Part shown: one piece after another, positions 26,853-35,436 of the stretch
Position numbering within the stretch: position 1 is the stretch's first letter
Layout of the letters: each line of letters starts with the position of its first letter
Source of the DNA: an uncultured Pseudovibrio sp.
GTDB lineage: Bacteria; Pseudomonadota; Alphaproteobacteria; Rhizobiales; Stappiaceae
Direction: 5' to 3'
Assembly: GCA_947496145.1 (NCBI GenBank)
Contig: CANMBS010000009.1
Coordinates: 1-64,000 of the forward strand
Length of the DNA: 64,000 bases
The notes under the pieces: model-generated
Databases searched by the model: none
What the model saw: only the letters and a program-made list of their open reading frames with translations
Told to the model about the DNA's origin: nothing
Position numbers and translations under genes: made by a program

Positions 26853-27937
26853 CAAACGGTATTTTCAGACACCAGCCGGTTCCTCAATCATGGCCCTGTC
26901 GTCCTCCGATATCTGGGTCTCCGTCCTCCAGGGCCATGTGCTATGTCAAGCATTCACCGTCGTGGCGAGCGAATATTTGAATCAACAAAGAATACCGTTC
27001 TGAAGCAAGCATCACGGTAGAGATCTTCCTAAAGCTGCAATGTAGGATCTCTGATCGTGATTTAGGCTCAAGACCTATAAAAGTGTTTGGTATTTGAGTT
27101 GAGTTGTGATTCAAGCTCTCCAACATGAGAGTTTGATGTCAGGTTCGCATTTTTGGCTTTCGCAAGCACAGTTCGATCAGATAAAGCCGTATCTTCCAAC
27201 CGATACACGAGGCAAGCCGCAGGTTGATGATAGGCGTGCCATCAGTGGTATTATTCATGTTTTGAAATCTGGGTGTCGCTGGGTTGATGCTCCTGAGCTT
27301 TATGGCCCCAGAAAGACGCTTTATAATCGTTTTGTTCGTTGGTCTGAAAAAGGTATTTGGGAAGAGCTATTTCAGGCTTTGGCGAGTGCTGGTGGTCCTC
27401 CTGCACATGTCATGATTGATAGCTCCGCAGTTAAAGCACATCGCAGTGCTGCTGGCGGTAAAGGGGGGAGGAAACCCAAGCCATAGGCCTTCACGTGGTG
27501 GCCGGACAACCAGGATCCATGCTTTAACTGATGCTGAGTGCCGCCCTCTTGGCTTTCTGTTGACAGGCGGTCAAGTGGCTGATTGCTCTGCGGCAAAACT
27601 GTTACTGGAGAAGCTGCCCGAGTGCCGTATGCTGCATGCGGACAAAGCCTATGACAGCAACGCTTTATGCAAGCAAATCGAGGAGCACGGTGCAGTTCCA
27701 AACATCCCACCCAAAGCCAATAGAAAACTGCTTCTCGCCAGTCCTTTACAAGGATCGCAATGCCATTGAACGTATGTTTTGCAGGATCAAAGACTTCCGC
27801 AGGATTGCAACACGGTATGATCGAAAAGCTCAGAACTTCCTCTCCGCGCTCTGCCTTGTGGCTGTCATCTGTTACTGGTTATGAGTCTCAACCCTAGGAC
27901 GCAATGACAAGAGGTTGGAGGGTGAAAATACCGTTTG
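26853..27937 (+). mobile_element. IS5-family insertion in the right end of unit 1
   Basis: The ends are inverted repeats: CAAACGGTATTTTCAGACAC at the left and, read inward from 27937, CAAACGGTATTTTCACCCTC at the right. The first 15 bases are identical and 19 of 22 match overall. Between them lies a broken IS5-family transposase. No clear target duplication is visible. A weaker inner pair of repeats (27063-27076 and 27883-27897) is an alternative boundary. Confidence 0.6.
27106..27884 (+). pseudogene. IS5-family transposase, frameshifted
   Basis: Three frames must be joined. The first gives FWLSQAQFDQIKPYLPTD and the Asp motif VMIDSSAVKAHRSAAGGKGG; then SRGGRTTRIHALTD and LHADKAYDSNALCKQIEEHG with the second Asp; then YKDRNAIERMFCRIKDFRR with the Glu. 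Shifts lie near 27470, 27490 and 27730. A single -1 shift is normal in some IS5 members, but at least three are needed here, so it is decayed. Confidence 0.8.
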
Positions 27938-27989
27938 TAGAGTTCTACTTCTCAGAATTTGAGGGATGAAACTTTATTTTCCTTCCACA

Positions 27990-27994
27990 GCAAC
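27990..27994 (+). repeat. 5-bp direct repeat GCAAC, left copy for unit 2
   Basis: GCAAC lies exactly between the ACA end of unit 1 (27987-27989) and the TGT end of unit 2 (27995-27997). It recurs at 44957-44961 directly after the ACA end of unit 2. This is the spacing expected of a Tn7-type target duplication. Confidence 0.65.
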
Positions 27995-28171
27995 TGTGGG
28001 AGGAAAATTAGGAAACATAATAAGTATCTATAACAAACATATATTGAGCATTATCGAGGGCCATTGCAAATCACATAACATACCTATGATTTAATTGAAA
28101 TATTGAGTAAAAGGAGGCTGGGAAAACGTGGCTGTTGCGAGCTCAAATTCTAAATTCAGAATTGATCGCCT

Positions 28172-28425
28172 TTGGATTGGCTGAGGAAAAGTGAAGAACC
28201 TCCTGATCCGTTAAGATCAAGAGGACTTCATGGACGCAAACATTATAGGCAAGAGTTTAAGCGGGAAGCGATGCAACTGGCAGAAGTAAGTGGTCGGCAC
28301 ATTCCTGAAACTGGCGCTGATCTGGGTGTGGGGTGTGCGACCCTGAACCGCTGAATCAAGGAATTTCGGGATCAGCATTCACTGTCAGGACCACATGAGG
28401 ATGCGAGCAAAGAACTAAAGCGGTG
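28172..28425 (+). pseudogene. IS3-family OrfA remnant
   Basis: The frame YRQEFKREAMQLAEVSGRHI and ADLGVGCATLNR is the helix-turn-helix of IS3 OrfA. The next codon, expected Trp, is TGA (28352-28354). Reading on gives IKEFRDQHSLSGPHEDASKE up to 28425. OrfB is missing, replaced by an IS630 remnant a few bases on. Confidence 0.8.
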
Positions 28426-28430
28426 AGCGT

Positions 28431-29005
28431 TTATGTTGGAGCATATCCTGCGGCGTTGAAGTAGTTCCAGCATTCTTGCGGTGTAAAGAGATCACAGACT
28501 TCGCGCAGAGCGCCGCTCAAAGCATCAAATGTTCGCGCCCCTATTCGCCGCAACTGACTTTTGAGCCTAGAGAACGCCATCTCAATGGGATTAAGGTCTG
28601 GAGAGTATGGTGGCAAGAATAAGAACCAGCATTGATGGCGTTTGAGTGCGCAAGCCGCCTCGGCCACTTTATGGGTGGATAGGTTGTCCAGAATAACCAC
28701 AGTGCGAGGCGCCAATTGCGGGGCAAGCTGCGTTTCAATGTAGGTGGTAAACGCCTTGCCATCCATCGGCCCTTCAATCACCTAGGGAGCAATCAGGGCG
28801 TTCTGGGTGAGCCCGGCGATAAAGGTCTGGGTGTGCCAGCGGCCAAAGGGAGCTTTGTCATAAGCCCGCTTTCCCTTCGCAGCTCGTGCACGCAGCCGTG
28901 TCAGGTTGGTTTTGACACAGGTTTCATCAATAAACACAGTCTGTTCTGGCATACGTTACATGAACGGCTGACGTGCTTCAAGCCACTCCTCTCGTGCCTT
29001 GCGCA
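28431..29005 (-). pseudogene. IS630-family transposase remnant
   Basis: In one minus-strand frame, KAREEWLEARQPFM is followed by a stop. Then come TVFIDETCVKTNLTRLR and WHTQTFIAGLTQNALIAP, a TAG stop just before VIEGPMDGKAF, and then VVILDNLSTHK and PPYSPDLNPIEMAFSRLK. These are the three DDE blocks of IS630 transposases. Two in-frame stops and a missing N-terminus make it non-functional. Confidence 0.82.
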
Positions 29006-29045
29006 CATAACGCAACGATCTCAAACAAGGCTGTATTCTCAAACA

Positions 29046-29607
29046 ATGGCGCAAGAACAAAGCCAAACTGCGCCAGAAGGATACCCATGCCCGCTGGACA
29101 GTGCAGTTCGGCAAGGCGCGTCGGCGCAGGGATAGCAGCAAGCATCTGGATATTGTCATTCCCCACTTTAGATACAAAGCCCACACCAGCATCGATAAAG
29201 GCTACCGTTTCGTTCGCAAATGGCTGGTCACAGACGCAGCCAGCCATGATAACATGGCAATTACGGCGGGGCTTGCTGGACAAGGCCAATACCGGCTCAC
29301 AGGTCTGGGCGGACAGCGCCTATCGCTCCAGGCAGACGAGAGTTTTATGCAGACCAATGGATTTGTTTCTCAGGTTTATCGCCGAAAGCCCAAAGGCAAA
29401 TCGATGTCCGCCAATGTGCGCCGGGGCAACATCATCAAATCAAAACACAGGGCACCAGTGGAGCATGTTTTTGCCTACCAAAAACAAGTGATGGGATTAT
29501 GTATCCGCTCCGTTGGACAGGCGCGGACAACCATGAAAACCGGGCTCGCCTGTCTGGTCTGCAACATGCACCGCCTTGTTCAGTCAGAACGAAAGGCAGT
29601 GACATAA
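29046..29607 (+). pseudogene. IS5-family transposase remnant, second type
   Basis: Joined frames give WRKNKAKLRQKDTHARWTVQ, then DIVIPHFRYKAHTSIDKGYR and WLVTDAASHDN. After a frameshift near 29270 come NTGSQVWADSAYRS and, back in the first frame, KPKGKSMSANVRRGN, HRAPVEHVFAYQK and GLACLVCNMHRL. This is the C-terminal two thirds of an IS5-type transposase with at least two frameshifts. It differs from the IS at 26853-27937. Confidence 0.75.
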
Positions 29608-29639
29608 CCAAGGAGGCTAAGGGGACATCTCTGACGCAG

Positions 29640-29764
29640 AAGACACGCTCCGTTTAGCCGACAAAAGCAACTGCAGATCCCGCTGCCAACTCATGGCGCT
29701 CACAGGACAATTGTATCTAAGCCATAGGTCTACGCGCCTAGATGAAAACTTTGCGACAGAATCC
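29640..29764 (+). mobile_element. IS6-family remnant (3' end and right terminal repeat)
   Basis: The sequence CTCATGGCGCTCACAGGACA and the following bases match the 3' end of the IS6 element at 43921-44748 closely. Read inward from 29764 the end is GGATTCTGTCGCAAAGTTT, an IS6-type terminal repeat. Only about 125 bases survive, in the same orientation as the copy at the other edge of the cargo. Confidence 0.7.
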
Positions 29765-29859
29765 GATTTGATTGTGAGCGGCATCATAACACGACTTCTG
29801 CGTTTTTGTTATATCAGCGGGTGCGCGCTATTTCCAAGTGCGACTCATTATTTAAACCA

Positions 29860-29982
29860 TTACTTGTAAAACAATGCTGTGCTGATCCCATGCCTGCGAC
29901 AGACTTCTGCTGTTGGAGCACCACTTTCCTGTTCCTTGATCATGCTGATGATCTGCTCTTCCGTAAAATGCGAACGCTTCAT
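29860..29982 (-). pseudogene. IS3-family OrfA fragment (IS407-like)
   Basis: A 40-codon frame starting at 29982 reads MKRSHFTEEQIISMIKEQES and AEVCRRHGISTALFYK, the start of an IS3 OrfA, then stops. OrfB and the rest of OrfA are absent. Confidence 0.75.
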
Positions 29983-30062
29983 ATCCCACCTCAATGTTAG
30001 GTAGAATCCTATCACAAATTGGTGGAAATTAGGAGGAGCAGGTCAATCAAGGAAAGACTGGG

Positions 30063-30533
30063 TTATTCAGCCATTGCATCTACAGCAGCGGCTGCACAAG
30101 CTGCATCGTTGGATGGGCTACTACCTGCGACACCAACAGCACCAATCAGCGTTTTGGAAGCACTCATCACAGGTGCACCGCCTTCAATAGTCAACAAACC
30201 CGGAAATGCACGAAACTGAGGCTTGTCCGCAACAAAGCCTTCAATCGCACCTGTTGGCATAGCCCATGCCAAAGACGAGGAGGCTTTCAAAGACGCGCCG
30301 GTGTAAGAGGCAGAAAGCGCTTCTGTCATCCGGGCAGAAGAGACAACATTGTCACCACGGTCAACAACCACCACAGAAACAGCCCAGTCCTTTTCAGAGG
30401 CCAGCTTCACACAGGCAGCTACACCCTTAGCAGCTGCATCATACGTCACAATATCACGCTGTGCTGCTTGAGCCGCTATCGCAGACGAAAGGACTGCTGC
30501 ACTCAAAATAGCAGAAGTGAGATTCTTTTTCAT
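30063..30533 (-). CDS. Secreted GlcG/HbpS-family heme-binding-like protein
   Basis: The 156-residue protein has a signal peptide (MKKNLTSAILSAAVLSSAIA, probable cut after AQA) and a GlcG/HbpS domain with AAAKGVAACVKLASEKDWAV, VVVDRGDNVV and IEGGAPVMSASKTLIGAVGV. Members of this family form periplasmic or extracellular oligomers. Some bind heme or cobalamin, others have no known role. It is an intact gene stranded among IS remnants inside unit 2 and has no obvious operon partner. Confidence 0.8.
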   Translation of the reverse strand: MKKNLTSAILSAAVLSSAIAAQAAQRDIVTYDAAAKGVAACVKLASEKDWAVSVVVVDRGDNVVSSARMTEALSASYTGASLKASSSLAWAMPTGAIEGFVADKPQFRAFPGLLTIEGGAPVMSASKTLIGAVGVAGSSPSNDAACAAAAVDAMAE

Positions 30534-30716
30534 GTTATTTCCTAAATATTAAATCACGCTTTCTCAGTAAAGGTCAGCCTTAGAAACAGATACCCTTTGT
30601 GAGGTACACGTATCAAATTCTCTTCTATGTAAAAACTCACGAATACGTGATGAAACTCACCTACAGGGTCACTCTCACAGGCCGAATCAGCCTATCTTGT
30701 TCTCCTGCGATAAAAC

Positions 30717-31525
30717 GGTGTTATCAAGTTAACGTTGGCTCCAGTTCCGATTGGTAGTTGGCCAACATGCCTTCTGCTCCGATCAGTTACAAACGCCACC
30801 GTTTTCCGCCGCAGATTATCTCCTATGTTGTTTGGCTCTATCACCGCTTCTCCCTCAGCCTGCGCGAGGTCGAAGAGATGCTGCTGGAGCGCGGCATAAT
30901 CCTAACCTATGAAACCATCCGCCAGTGGGGGATCAAGTTTGGCCCAGCTTACACTCGTCAGTTGCGATGCAAAAGAGCACAAAGCACGGATATCTGGTAT
31001 CTTGATGAGGTTGTGATCAAGATACAGGGCCAGTGATACTATCTGTGGCGGGCCGTTGATCAGGATGGTTACATTCTGGATGAGGTCCTTCAGAAACGGC
31101 GCAATACCAAGGCTGCGAAGCGCTTGCTGGCCCGCCTTTTGAAGAAGCAAGGCGTTGCTCCAAAGCGGATGATCACCGACAAGCTTGGTTCTTATGGAGC
31201 AGCGAAGCGCAAGGTGATGCCGGCTGTCGAGCACCGCAGCCACAAGGGCTTAAACAATCGAGCAGAGAACTCGCATTTGCCCTTGCGAAAACGAGAGCGA
31301 GCCATGCAAAAATTCAAGTCGCCGGGTCAGCTTCAAAGATTTCTGGCAGTCTTCTCTGGCCTGCGCAATCTCTTCGTTCCACCTCACCACCAACGTTCCG
31401 CAATCGACATTCACCTTCATCGTATCAACGGGTTTGCTCAATGGAAGCTGGCGGCAATGATCAACGCCTGAACTGTGCTTGCTGGGAGGATTTTGCTAGC
31501 AAAATCGAGTTAACGTGACAACACC
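30717..31525 (+). mobile_element. IS6-family element, 809 bp
   Basis: The terminal inverted repeats are GGTGTTATCAAGTTAAC (30717-30733) and, read inward from 31525, GGTGTTGTCACGTTAAC, with 15 of 17 bases equal. The transposase between them has one nonsense codon. No 8-bp target duplication is seen, which is common after IS6-mediated rearrangements. Confidence 0.8.
30758..31471 (+). pseudogene. IS6-family transposase with one nonsense codon
   Basis: The frame is full length (about 238 codons) and carries the DDE motifs IWYLDEVVIKIQG, MITDKLGSYGAAK and NNRAENSHLPLRKRERAM. TGA at 31034-31036 interrupts it just before YYLWRAVDQDG, where Arg or a similar residue is normal. One substitution would restore it, so inactivation looks recent. 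Confidence 0.88.
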
Positions 31526-31608
31526 CCATCAACATACCCCTTCAATCGCATTCAAGAGGCAGAAAAGAGATCTTCACTTTCCTTGGATCAATCCACTTAT
31601 GCTGATGA

Positions 31609-32313
31609 TTACTCAACAAACAGGTATCCGTCGAACTCCGGGTCGTCGATGTCGGAGGCTTCGAACAGGACATTTTTGACGTTTTCCAGGTGCTGCCACA
31701 TGCTGCGGCGGGCGCTTTTGGAGTCACGGCGCATGAGAGCGTGCATGATGTGCTGGTGATCTTCATGCCAAGTTTGGCGCACAGCATCCAGATCAGTGAC
31801 TCGGCCAATCATGCGGCCCCACATGTCAGTTTGGCGCGCCTCCCACAGCTCATAGGCAGTCTTGATCATCATATTGTTATGGGTACCTTCTGCGATGAGA
31901 AAGTGAATGCGTCTGTCGCCATCATCGTCGCAGGGACCGGGCAGAATCAGGTCTTTAAGTTCCTTGAGCTGACTGTTTGAGATGTTCTTGGCAGCCAGCT
32001 CTGCAATTGAACTCTCAAACCATTGTCGCGCCTGAAGAAGTTCAAAAGGGCCGATTGCAGCGGAATGAAACAGAGCGTCTTTTTCCGGGTGGTCCAGATA
32101 AAAGATTCCCGCACCTTTGCGCACGTCCACAACGCCATTGAGTTCCAGCATAATCAACGCTTCGCGCACTGTGGTCCGACTCACTGAATACATTTCAGAG
32201 AGTTCGCGCTCTGCTGGCAGTTTTTCGCCTGGTTTTGCCAGTTTTTCACTCGTGAGGTCTGCTTTTAAGTGCTGGGCCAGCTCTTGATAGAGCCGCTTGG
32301 ATTTGTTGACCAT
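31609..32313 (-). CDS. GntR/FadR-family regulator of the sugar-acid cluster (UxuR-like)
   Basis: The N-terminal winged helix contains GEKLPAERELSEMYSVSRTT and VREALIMLELNGVVDVRKG. The C-terminal FCD ligand domain contains HFLIAEGTHNNMM and WHEDHQHIMHALMRRD, with metal-binding His residues. The closest theme is UxuR/ExuR/KdgR-type repressors that sense hexuronates or aldonates. It is divergent from the catabolic operon, and two copies of TTGGTCCARCCAA lie in the shared intergenic region, so it probably represses both directions. The start is ATG 32313 or GTG 32322; neither has a strong ribosome site. Confidence 0.85.
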   Translation of the reverse strand: MVNKSKRLYQELAQHLKADLTSEKLAKPGEKLPAERELSEMYSVSRTTVREALIMLELNGVVDVRKGAGIFYLDHPEKDALFHSAAIGPFELLQARQWFESSIAELAAKNISNSQLKELKDLILPGPCDDDGDRRIHFLIAEGTHNNMMIKTAYELWEARQTDMWGRMIGRVTDLDAVRQTWHEDHQHIMHALMRRDSKSARRSMWQHLENVKNVLFEASDIDDPEFDGYLFVE

Positions 32314-32348
32314 GAGGTGCACCGCAACTTGTCATTATTCTCTTTTAT

Positions 32349-32361
32349 TTGGTCCAACCAA
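32349..32361. promoter_or_regulatory. GntR operator, gene-proximal copy
   Basis: TTGGTCCAACCAA is an inverted repeat (TTGGT/ACCAA) of the form bound by FadR-type GntR regulators. It lies 35 bases upstream of the gntR ATG. It matches 32521-32533 in 12 of 13 bases. Confidence 0.75.
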
Positions 32362-32520
32362 TTATCATAAACTTCACAGAGATGGAAGCAGAAATGCGTG
32401 CTGAAACGGCGTAGTGTAGCTGGTAATACCCATTTTCACTCCCCAAAAACCAAAAAATAAGTAGTAATACATATTGCGAAACGGTATATCAGATGTAGTG
32501 TGGTCATACCGATACAAAAA

Positions 32521-32533
32521 TTGGTCCAGCCAA
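32521..32533. promoter_or_regulatory. GntR operator, operon-proximal copy
   Basis: TTGGTCCAGCCAA lies 160 bases from the gntR-proximal copy and about 250 bases before the first catabolic gene. Two near-identical operators 172 bases apart would allow repression of both promoters, possibly with looping. Apart from them, the intergenic region 32323-32782 is AT-rich and shows no gene. Confidence 0.7.
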
Positions 32534-32782
32534 ATTCATTTGATTGGACTGCAACAAAAAAAGCTGAAAAGCGATCAATTTTTAAATCTTAGCGTACCTG
32601 TCAAAGAACAGGAAGCTATTGGTAACAGCCTCTAACCTGCGTCTTTGGTCTAGCTTCCTCGTAACTCTCTGATTAAGCGACCAAAGCGCATCTCGAAATG
32701 ATGAATCGATACCGTGAATGCACAGGCGGATGCTTTGTGCAAACAGGAGAGGTGTGTCCTGAACACATCGGCAATGCGAGCA

Positions 32783-33802
32783 ATGAAAACACTGATTTGT
32801 AATAAGCCTTTCAACATGAGTTATGAAGACCGCCCAAAGCCGATCCCTGGGGCTGACGAAGCGGTACTTAAGATTCGCACCATTGGCATTTGCGGTACTG
32901 ATATCCATGCCTATACGGGCAAGCAGCCGTTCTTTAACTATTCGCGTGTTCTGGGACACGAAATCTGCGGTGTGGTTGAAGAACCCGGTGTGTCTTGTGG
33001 CAGTGTCAAACCGGGCGACCGCGTTGTCGTTATGCCAGTGACTTATTGCGGCGAATGCGTTGCCTGTAAGGCTGGTAAGACTAATTGTTGCGAAAGCGCT
33101 TCGCTTTATGGCGTGCATCAGGATGGCGGGTTTTCCGAATATCTGGCCGTGAAAGAGCGCAACCTGCTGAAAGTTCCTGAAAGTCTTTCTGATGTTGCAG
33201 CAGCGTGCATTGAACCATTCACTATTAGTGCTCATGCAGTACGGCGAGGCAATGTGAATGGGGGCGATGCGGTGCTTGTGGTTGGCGCAGGGCCAATCGG
33301 CATTGGCGTCGCAGCCATTGCAAAAGCCAAAGGCGCGCGTGTTGTCGTGGCAGATGTACGCCAGTCACGGCTGGACCACATCAAAACCAGCCTCGGTGTT
33401 GAGACAGTTGATGCATCGCAGGACGATTACGAAGGTCATCTGAAGGTTGCCTTCGGCGGGCAACTGCCCGGCGTGGTGTTTGATGTAACGGGCAGTAAAC
33501 CTGCCATGTCGAACGCCGTCAACATTATGGCGGCGGGTGGAACACTGGTGTTTGTCGGGCTCTACATTGGTGATTTGCAGATCGATGATCCGACGTTCCA
33601 TCGCAAAGAGACTACCTTGCTGTCCAGTCGCAACTCCACGATCGAAGACTTTCACTATGTGATCTCGCTACTTGAGAGCGGGGTGCTACATGAGCGCTTC
33701 CTGCACAACCGAACCTATGACTTCGACACTATCGGCCATTCCTATGAGCAGGACGTGGTGGGTGATGGAGAGCTCATCAAAGGCATTATCCAGTTCAAAT
33801 AA
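32783..33802 (+). CDS. Zinc-dependent alcohol dehydrogenase, RspB/L-gulonate-dehydrogenase-like
   Basis: This medium-chain dehydrogenase has catalytic zinc ligands Cys37 and His59-Glu60 (GICGTD, LGHE), structural zinc cysteines 89, 92, 95 and 103 (CGECVACKAGKTNCC) and the NAD motif VVGAGPIGIGVAAI. RspB-type relatives oxidise C5 or C2 hydroxyls of aldonates such as L-gulonate or L-galactonate. I start at the ATG at 32783 (339 residues); a longer frame to 32714 exists but lacks family similarity. It is the first gene of the cluster, and its stop overlaps the next start (TAATG). KduD, the usual dehydrogenase for KduI's product, is absent, so it might fill that step. Confidence 0.85.
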   Translation: MKTLICNKPFNMSYEDRPKPIPGADEAVLKIRTIGICGTDIHAYTGKQPFFNYSRVLGHEICGVVEEPGVSCGSVKPGDRVVVMPVTYCGECVACKAGKTNCCESASLYGVHQDGGFSEYLAVKERNLLKVPESLSDVAAACIEPFTISAHAVRRGNVNGGDAVLVVGAGPIGIGVAAIAKAKGARVVVADVRQSRLDHIKTSLGVETVDASQDDYEGHLKVAFGGQLPGVVFDVTGSKPAMSNAVNIMAAGGTLVFVGLYIGDLQIDDPTFHRKETTLLSSRNSTIEDFHYVISLLESGVLHERFLHNRTYDFDTIGHSYEQDVVGDGELIKGIIQFK

Positions 33803-34821
33803 TGAGTAAAGAAATGACAGATATACTTGTTCAAGTTGATGACCTGAAAAAGCTCACGATTGATAAGCTCACAGGTGCCGGACTGAATGCAGAGTCCGCT
33901 CAGGAAGTGGCGGATGTACTGGTTTATGCCGATTCACACGGTGTTCGTTCTCACGGTGTGATGCGGGTTGAACATTATTGCAAGCGCTTGACCAGTGGCG
34001 GTATGAACAGAGCGGCAAAGATATCTTTGGGGAAAATTTCCGAGTCCGCAGCTGTGCTGGACTCAGATGATGGCATGGGCCATTCCGGGATGATTGCGGC
34101 CACAAAAGCTGCGGTTGCCATGGCAAAAGAAACTGGCATTGGCTTTGTCACAGTCAAAAACACCTCGCACTGTGGCGCGTTGGCCTATTTCTCTGAAATG
34201 GCGGCGAAAGAAAACTGCATCAGCATCGCGATGGCACAGACAGATTCTGCAGTGGCTCCGTTTGGCGGGTCAGAGAAGTTCTTTGGAACCAACCCGATTG
34301 CCTTTGGTTTCCCTGTTGAAGATGGGGCACCGGTCATCGTGGATATGGCGACCTCAGCCATCGCATTTGGCAAAGTGCTGCATGCACGTGAAGTTGGCGG
34401 CACACTGCCAGAACGCACAGTGCTGGACGAAAATGGGGCTTTTACAACTGACCCGGACAAGTTTGCCAGCCTGACACATTTTGGTGAACACAAGGGCTAT
34501 GGCATTGCTCTGGCGATTGATGCGTTGACCGGCGTTTTGATGAACGCAAACTTCGGCCCGCATATCAATGCGATGTATGGCGATTACGAAAAGATGCGCA
34601 AGCTGGTCTCCATGATTATCGTGATTGATCCGGCCAAGTTCGGCACTGCCGGTTATGGTCAGCTGATGGCACAGATGGTGCAGGAGCTGCACGGGGTGAA
34701 ACCAGCGCAAGGCTTCGATCAGGTGAAAGTGCCAGGCGAGCCGCAGGTGGATTACTATGCAGATGCTCTCGAGAACGGTGTCGCTGTCGCTAAGCCCGTC
34801 TACGATTTCCTTGTTTCCTGA
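33802..34821 (+). CDS. Ldh-family (AllD/YiaK-type) NAD(P)-dependent oxidoreductase
   Basis: The 339-residue protein belongs to the malate/L-lactate dehydrogenase-2 family, which is unlike classical Rossmann dehydrogenases. Motifs are SHGVRSHGVMRVEHY, GHSGMIAATKAA, VKNTSHCGALAYF with the catalytic His region, and FFGTNPIAFGFPV. Relatives reduce 2-oxo acids such as 2,3-diketo-L-gulonate (YiaK) or oxidise ureidoglycolate. Translation is coupled to the preceding dehydrogenase. In this cluster a 2-oxo sugar acid is the likely substrate. Confidence 0.85.
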   Translation: MSKEMTDILVQVDDLKKLTIDKLTGAGLNAESAQEVADVLVYADSHGVRSHGVMRVEHYCKRLTSGGMNRAAKISLGKISESAAVLDSDDGMGHSGMIAATKAAVAMAKETGIGFVTVKNTSHCGALAYFSEMAAKENCISIAMAQTDSAVAPFGGSEKFFGTNPIAFGFPVEDGAPVIVDMATSAIAFGKVLHAREVGGTLPERTVLDENGAFTTDPDKFASLTHFGEHKGYGIALAIDALTGVLMNANFGPHINAMYGDYEKMRKLVSMIIVIDPAKFGTAGYGQLMAQMVQELHGVKPAQGFDQVKVPGEPQVDYYADALENGVAVAKPVYDFLVS

Positions 34822-34941
34822 TCTTTTACTTAAGCATTGAGGCGGCCTGCGCGGCCTTAATGAGCATTTGCTGCGGGCCCTTTGATGGTTGTGAGGGGGA
34901 GTACTCAAATCATCACGCTCCGCACCATGGGAGAAACAGTA

Positions 34942-35436
34942 ATGGAATTTCTACGAAAACTCGTAGACTGGTTTTGGGAGGGGCTGAACGTTCTCATGAC
35001 CGCTGCTATGCTTTTGATGATAGCGCTGGTGTTTGTAAACGTGGTGCTTCGATATGGCTTTAATAGCGGTATCTTATCTACGGCCGAAGTCTCTCGTCTC
35101 CTGTTTGTTTGGGTAACGTTCTGTGGCTCCATTATCTGCTTAAGACAGCGCGACCACCTTGAACTGCGCCTCATCGAAAACATCCTGCCTCCAACTGTTC
35201 TGATTATCCTGCGCCGCTTCATCTGGCTGCTCATTTTCGTGTGCTGCATGATGCTGATCTGGGGGGCATGGAACCAGGTGGGCATGAACTACTACAACAA
35301 GCTTCCTCTCAGCCGCATTCCCGTTGCCGTTCTTTATTTGGCGGGTGTAGTTGGCGGCATCTTTATGGGGCTGATCGCTGTTCATCGCTTCTTCGTCATT
35401 AGTGCGGATCGCGTTGAAGAAGAGGAAACCAAATGA
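34942..35436 (+). CDS. TRAP transporter small permease DctQ
   Basis: This is a four-helix DctQ subunit of about 164 residues, with conserved features VNVVLRYGFNSGILSTAEVS and FVWVTFCGSIICLRQRDHLE. I start at the ATG at 34942, which follows GGGAGAAACAGTA, rather than the upstream in-frame start at 34882. It overlaps dctM by 4 bases (ATGA). With DctM and DctP it forms a sodium-driven importer of organic acids, here probably a uronate or aldonate. Confidence 0.9.
   Translation: MEFLRKLVDWFWEGLNVLMTAAMLLMIALVFVNVVLRYGFNSGILSTAEVSRLLFVWVTFCGSIICLRQRDHLELRLIENILPPTVLIILRRFIWLLIFVCCMMLIWGAWNQVGMNYYNKLPLSRIPVAVLYLAGVVGGIFMGLIAVHRFFVISADRVEEEETK

Larger units (their letters stand above)
25127..27989 (-). 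mobile_element. Decayed Tn7-like unit 1
   Basis: The left end TGTGGGAGAAAAAG begins at 25127; the right end is TTATTTTCCTTCCACA, closing with ACA at 27989. TGT...ACA termini and a tnsA gene near one end reading inward are the Tn7 plan. Inside are a frameshifted tnsA, a tnsB lacking its core, and an IS inserted in the right end. GATGATACTTTATTTT (26721-26736) and GATGAAACTTTATTTT (27965-27980) look like repeated TnsB-binding sites. No tnsC or tniQ is present, so the unit cannot move by itself. Confidence 0.65.

Noticed and set aside
27987-27997. CCACAGCAACTGTGG as a transcription-factor operator
   Set aside because: The palindrome is explained better as two transposon ends (ACA and TGT) around a 5-bp GCAAC; the same layout occurs at 44952-44964 next to the tnsA remnant.
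32582-33235. 217-codon minus-strand frame over the gntR-dehydrogenase gap
   Set aside because: It overlaps the start of the zinc dehydrogenase and the operator region and has no family similarity.
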